This document shows positions 4,001-5,412 of a stretch of DNA of 5,412 nucleotides, piece after piece (within the stretch, counting starts at the first letter, position 1; every line of letters begins with the position of its first letter). A model generated the notes under the pieces. It searched no databases and was not told where the DNA came from. It saw only the letters and a list, made by a program, of their open reading frames with translations. Source of the DNA: CAYVQE01 sp964633205 (GTDB lineage Bacteria > Myxococcota > B64-G9); contig CAZWFN010000258.1 of the NCBI GenBank assembly GCA_964633205.1, forward strand, positions 1 to 5,412. Direction: 5' to 3'. Position numbers and translations under genes: made by a program.

Positions 4001-5412
4001 TCAGCGCAGGTTCTTCAGGATGACGCGGACCTCGCGCGCCGAGCGGCCCTGGGGCGCCAGGCGCAGGTAGGTCCGGTAGGCCCGGATGGCCTGGGCGTTG
4101 TGGCCCAGCGTCTGGTGGATGGTGCCCAGCGTCAGATGCGCGCGGGCGCTTTCGGGCTCCTGCTTCAAGGCCCGCCGGATCAACGCCAAGGCCTGGCGGT
4201 CGTGGCCCAGCTCGAACTGGGCGTTGGCCAGCGCCACCATGGCATCGGCGCCCTCGGGGTTGATCTTCAGCGCCCGCCGCAGCGAAGCGACCGCCCGCCG
4301 GAAGCGATAGGCCTCGAGATGCCGCTGGCCCTGGCGCAACAGCCCGGCATAGCTCGGCCCGGCCGGCTCGGCCGCGGCGCCCGCAGCGGCCCCGTCCTCG
4401 TCGGCCCCGTCCTCGTCAGCCACGTCGGCTTGGCCCTCGTCGGCTTGGCCCTCGTCGGCCTCAGCCCCGTGGGCTCCGCCGGCGGCGGCCACGGCGTCGG
4501 GTGGCGGGATGGGGGCGACCGGAACATCGTCGATGTCGTCACCGGTGCCGGCCGGCTGGTCTTCGGGCGCCTCAGCGGAGTCCGGCAGGCCAGCCGTGGC
4601 AGCCCCCTGGTCCGCTGCGGCCGGTCCCCGGTCGCCGGGCTCCCCGCTCGCGGCCGGCCCGGCCGGCGTCTGCGCGCCGGGCTGCAGCATGGGCCACAGC
4701 TTCCAGCCGGCGATGCCCAGCCCGCCACCGATCAACAGCACCAGCAGCGTCCACAGCGCCCAGCGGCTGCCCCGGCCGGCGAACTCGAGCTCGTCGGCAT
4801 CGAGATCGTCGGCCGGCTGCGCTTCGAAAAAGCCCTCCTCGGCCGCAGCCGCCGGCACCGCTCCGCTGGCGGCCGGCGCCGCCTCCGCGTTCTCCGCGGC
4901 CGTCTCGGCCAGAGGCTCGTACCGGGGCGCAGCGGGCTTCTCGAACTCCGCCGCGTCCAGCGGTCCCGGGGTCTCGATGGCGTCCGCATCCGCTTCGGCC
5001 GCGGCCGGCCGGGGGCGCATCAGGGTCAACATGTCCTCGACGATCTCGGAGGCGCTGGCGTCGGGCGCGCGGGCCGCTGCTGCGGCTGCTTGCTCCCCAC
5101 CCGCCGCGGCGGCTGCCCGCTCTGCGGGTTCGCCGGGCTCTTCCCGGGCCGGCTCTCGTTCGCCGGGCTGGGCGGACTTATCGAGCACCACCCAGGAATC
5201 GGCCGGGGGTGGCTCGTCATCAGCCGTGGCCGCGGTGAAGCCGGCCTCATCGGACCGATCGAGCGCCGCCTCGGCCGCCGGCTCGGCGCCCGGCGCAGGC
5301 TCGGCGTCCGACTCCGGCTCGGCGTCCGGCTCGGCGTCCGACTCCGGCTCGGCGTCCGGCTCGGCGTCCGACTCCGGCTCGGCGTCCGGCTCGGCGTCCG
5401 ACTCCGGCTCGG
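4001..5412 (-). CDS. Single-pass membrane protein with acidic repeat region and three C-terminal TPRs (N-terminus beyond window)
   Basis: The frame is open from the right edge (first full codon at 5410) to TGA 4003-4001, so 469 residues are visible and the true start lies outside. GTG 5191 is in frame but has no clear ribosome binding site and sits inside continuous coding, so it is probably internal. Order of parts: acidic repeats of EADSEPEADP (5298-5412); a long Ala/Glu/Pro-rich stretch with a possible short helix EIVEDMLTLM near 5015-5044; a transmembrane helix, WALWTLLVLLIGGGLGIAGW, about 4685-4762; an acidic linker with DEGQA and DEDGA duplications; then three exact 34-residue TPRs (4351-4250, 4249-4148, 4147-4046) with NPEG, EPES and APQG turns, ending KNLR. 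TPRs mediate protein binding. The client is unknown, and which side of the membrane the TPRs occupy is not certain; periplasmic is more likely if the acidic region is cytoplasmic. It precedes tsaD by 23 bp. I cannot name it beyond TPR membrane protein. Confidence 0.88.
   Translation of the reverse strand, partial: EPESDAEPDAEPESDAEPDAEPESDAEPDAEPESDAEPAPGAEPAAEAALDRSDEAGFTAATADDEPPPADSWVVLDKSAQPGEREPAREEPGEPAERAAAAAGGEQAAAAAARAPDASASEIVEDMLTLMRPRPAAAEADADAIETPGPLDAAEFEKPAAPRYEPLAETAAENAEAAPAASGAVPAAAAEEGFFEAQPADDLDADELEFAGRGSRWALWTLLVLLIGGGLGIAGWKLWPMLQPGAQTPAGPAASGEPGDRGPAAADQGAATAGLPDSAEAPEDQPAGTGDDIDDVPVAPIPPPDAVAAAGGAHGAEADEGQADEGQADVADEDGADEDGAAAGAAAEPAGPSYAGLLRQGQRHLEAYRFRRAVASLRRALKINPEGADAMVALANAQFELGHDRQALALIRRALKQEPESARAHLTLGTIHQTLGHNAQAIRAYRTYLRLAPQGRSAREVRVILKNLR
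4388..4460 (-). repeat. Two adjacent 15-bp tandem duplications in the TPR-protein linker
   Basis: A 15-bp unit GGCCCCGTCCTCGTC occurs twice at 4388-4402 and 4403-4417. A different 15-bp unit GTCGGCTTGGCCCTC occurs twice at 4424-4438 and 4439-4453, with a partial third copy. They encode DEDGA x2 and DEGQA x2. Both keep the reading frame and lengthen the acidic linker between the membrane helix and the TPRs. Confidence 0.8.
5298..5412 (-). repeat. Perfect 30-bp tandem repeat, at least 3.8 copies, running off the window
   Basis: The plus-strand unit is TCGGCGTCCGACTCCGGCTC followed by GGCGTCCGGC. Every base from 5298 to 5382 equals the base 30 positions later. The first mismatch going left is at 5297. 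The unit has internal 18 + 12 bp substructure built on CTCGGCGTCCG. In the TPR-protein frame each unit encodes the decapeptide EADSEPEADP. Identity including synonymous positions points to recent expansion or ongoing homogenisation. Confidence 0.92.

Noticed and set aside
5189..5191. GTG start for the TPR protein
   Set aside because: The coding frame, with the same acidic composition, continues upstream to the window edge and no ribosome binding site precedes the GTG.

Overview
The window is very GC-rich with G or C at most third codon positions, apart from one sharply AT-rich patch around 1733-1800. It carries housekeeping genes next to large, Ala/Pro/Glu-rich single-pass membrane proteins, one of them a eukaryotic-type Ser/Thr kinase with the HRDIGPHN-style catalytic loop often met in myxobacteria. 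A high-GC Myxococcota or other deltaproteobacterial-type chromosome is the best guess. This rests on style and gene families, not on a marker gene.

Layout, right to left on the minus strand. (1) A membrane-anchored TPR protein (5412 to 4001), cut by the right edge, with a perfect 30-bp tandem repeat in its acidic N-terminal part, one transmembrane helix and three C-terminal TPRs. (2) tsaD (3977 to 2964), the tRNA t6A transferase subunit. (3) rsmA/ksgA (2928 to 2050), the 16S rRNA A1518/A1519 dimethyltransferase. These three lie head to tail with gaps of 23 and 35 bp and probably form one operon. (4) After an interruption by one plus-strand gene, a transmembrane Ser/Thr protein kinase (1609 to 1), cut by the left edge. 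Its extracytoplasmic part is a TonB-like EPEP/KPKP proline-rich linker.

The exception is a 72-residue, highly charged helical protein of unknown function on the plus strand (1838-2056). It is divergent from the kinase and convergent with rsmA, with the two stop codons inside a 7-bp overlap. Its upstream region is the most striking non-coding part of the window: two A-tracts, a perfect TTGACA, a 17-bp spacer, TATTGT, and a near-ideal GGAGGT ribosome binding site. A perfect 9-bp inverted repeat brackets the -10. This looks like a strong, repressible promoter, possibly bidirectional.

How the parts may work together: the TPR-tsaD-rsmA group joins a putative envelope/scaffold protein to translation-quality genes. 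The kinase and the 72-aa gene share a 228-bp divergent control region and could be co-regulated. No transposon, CRISPR array, tRNA, rRNA or convincing intrinsic terminator was seen.
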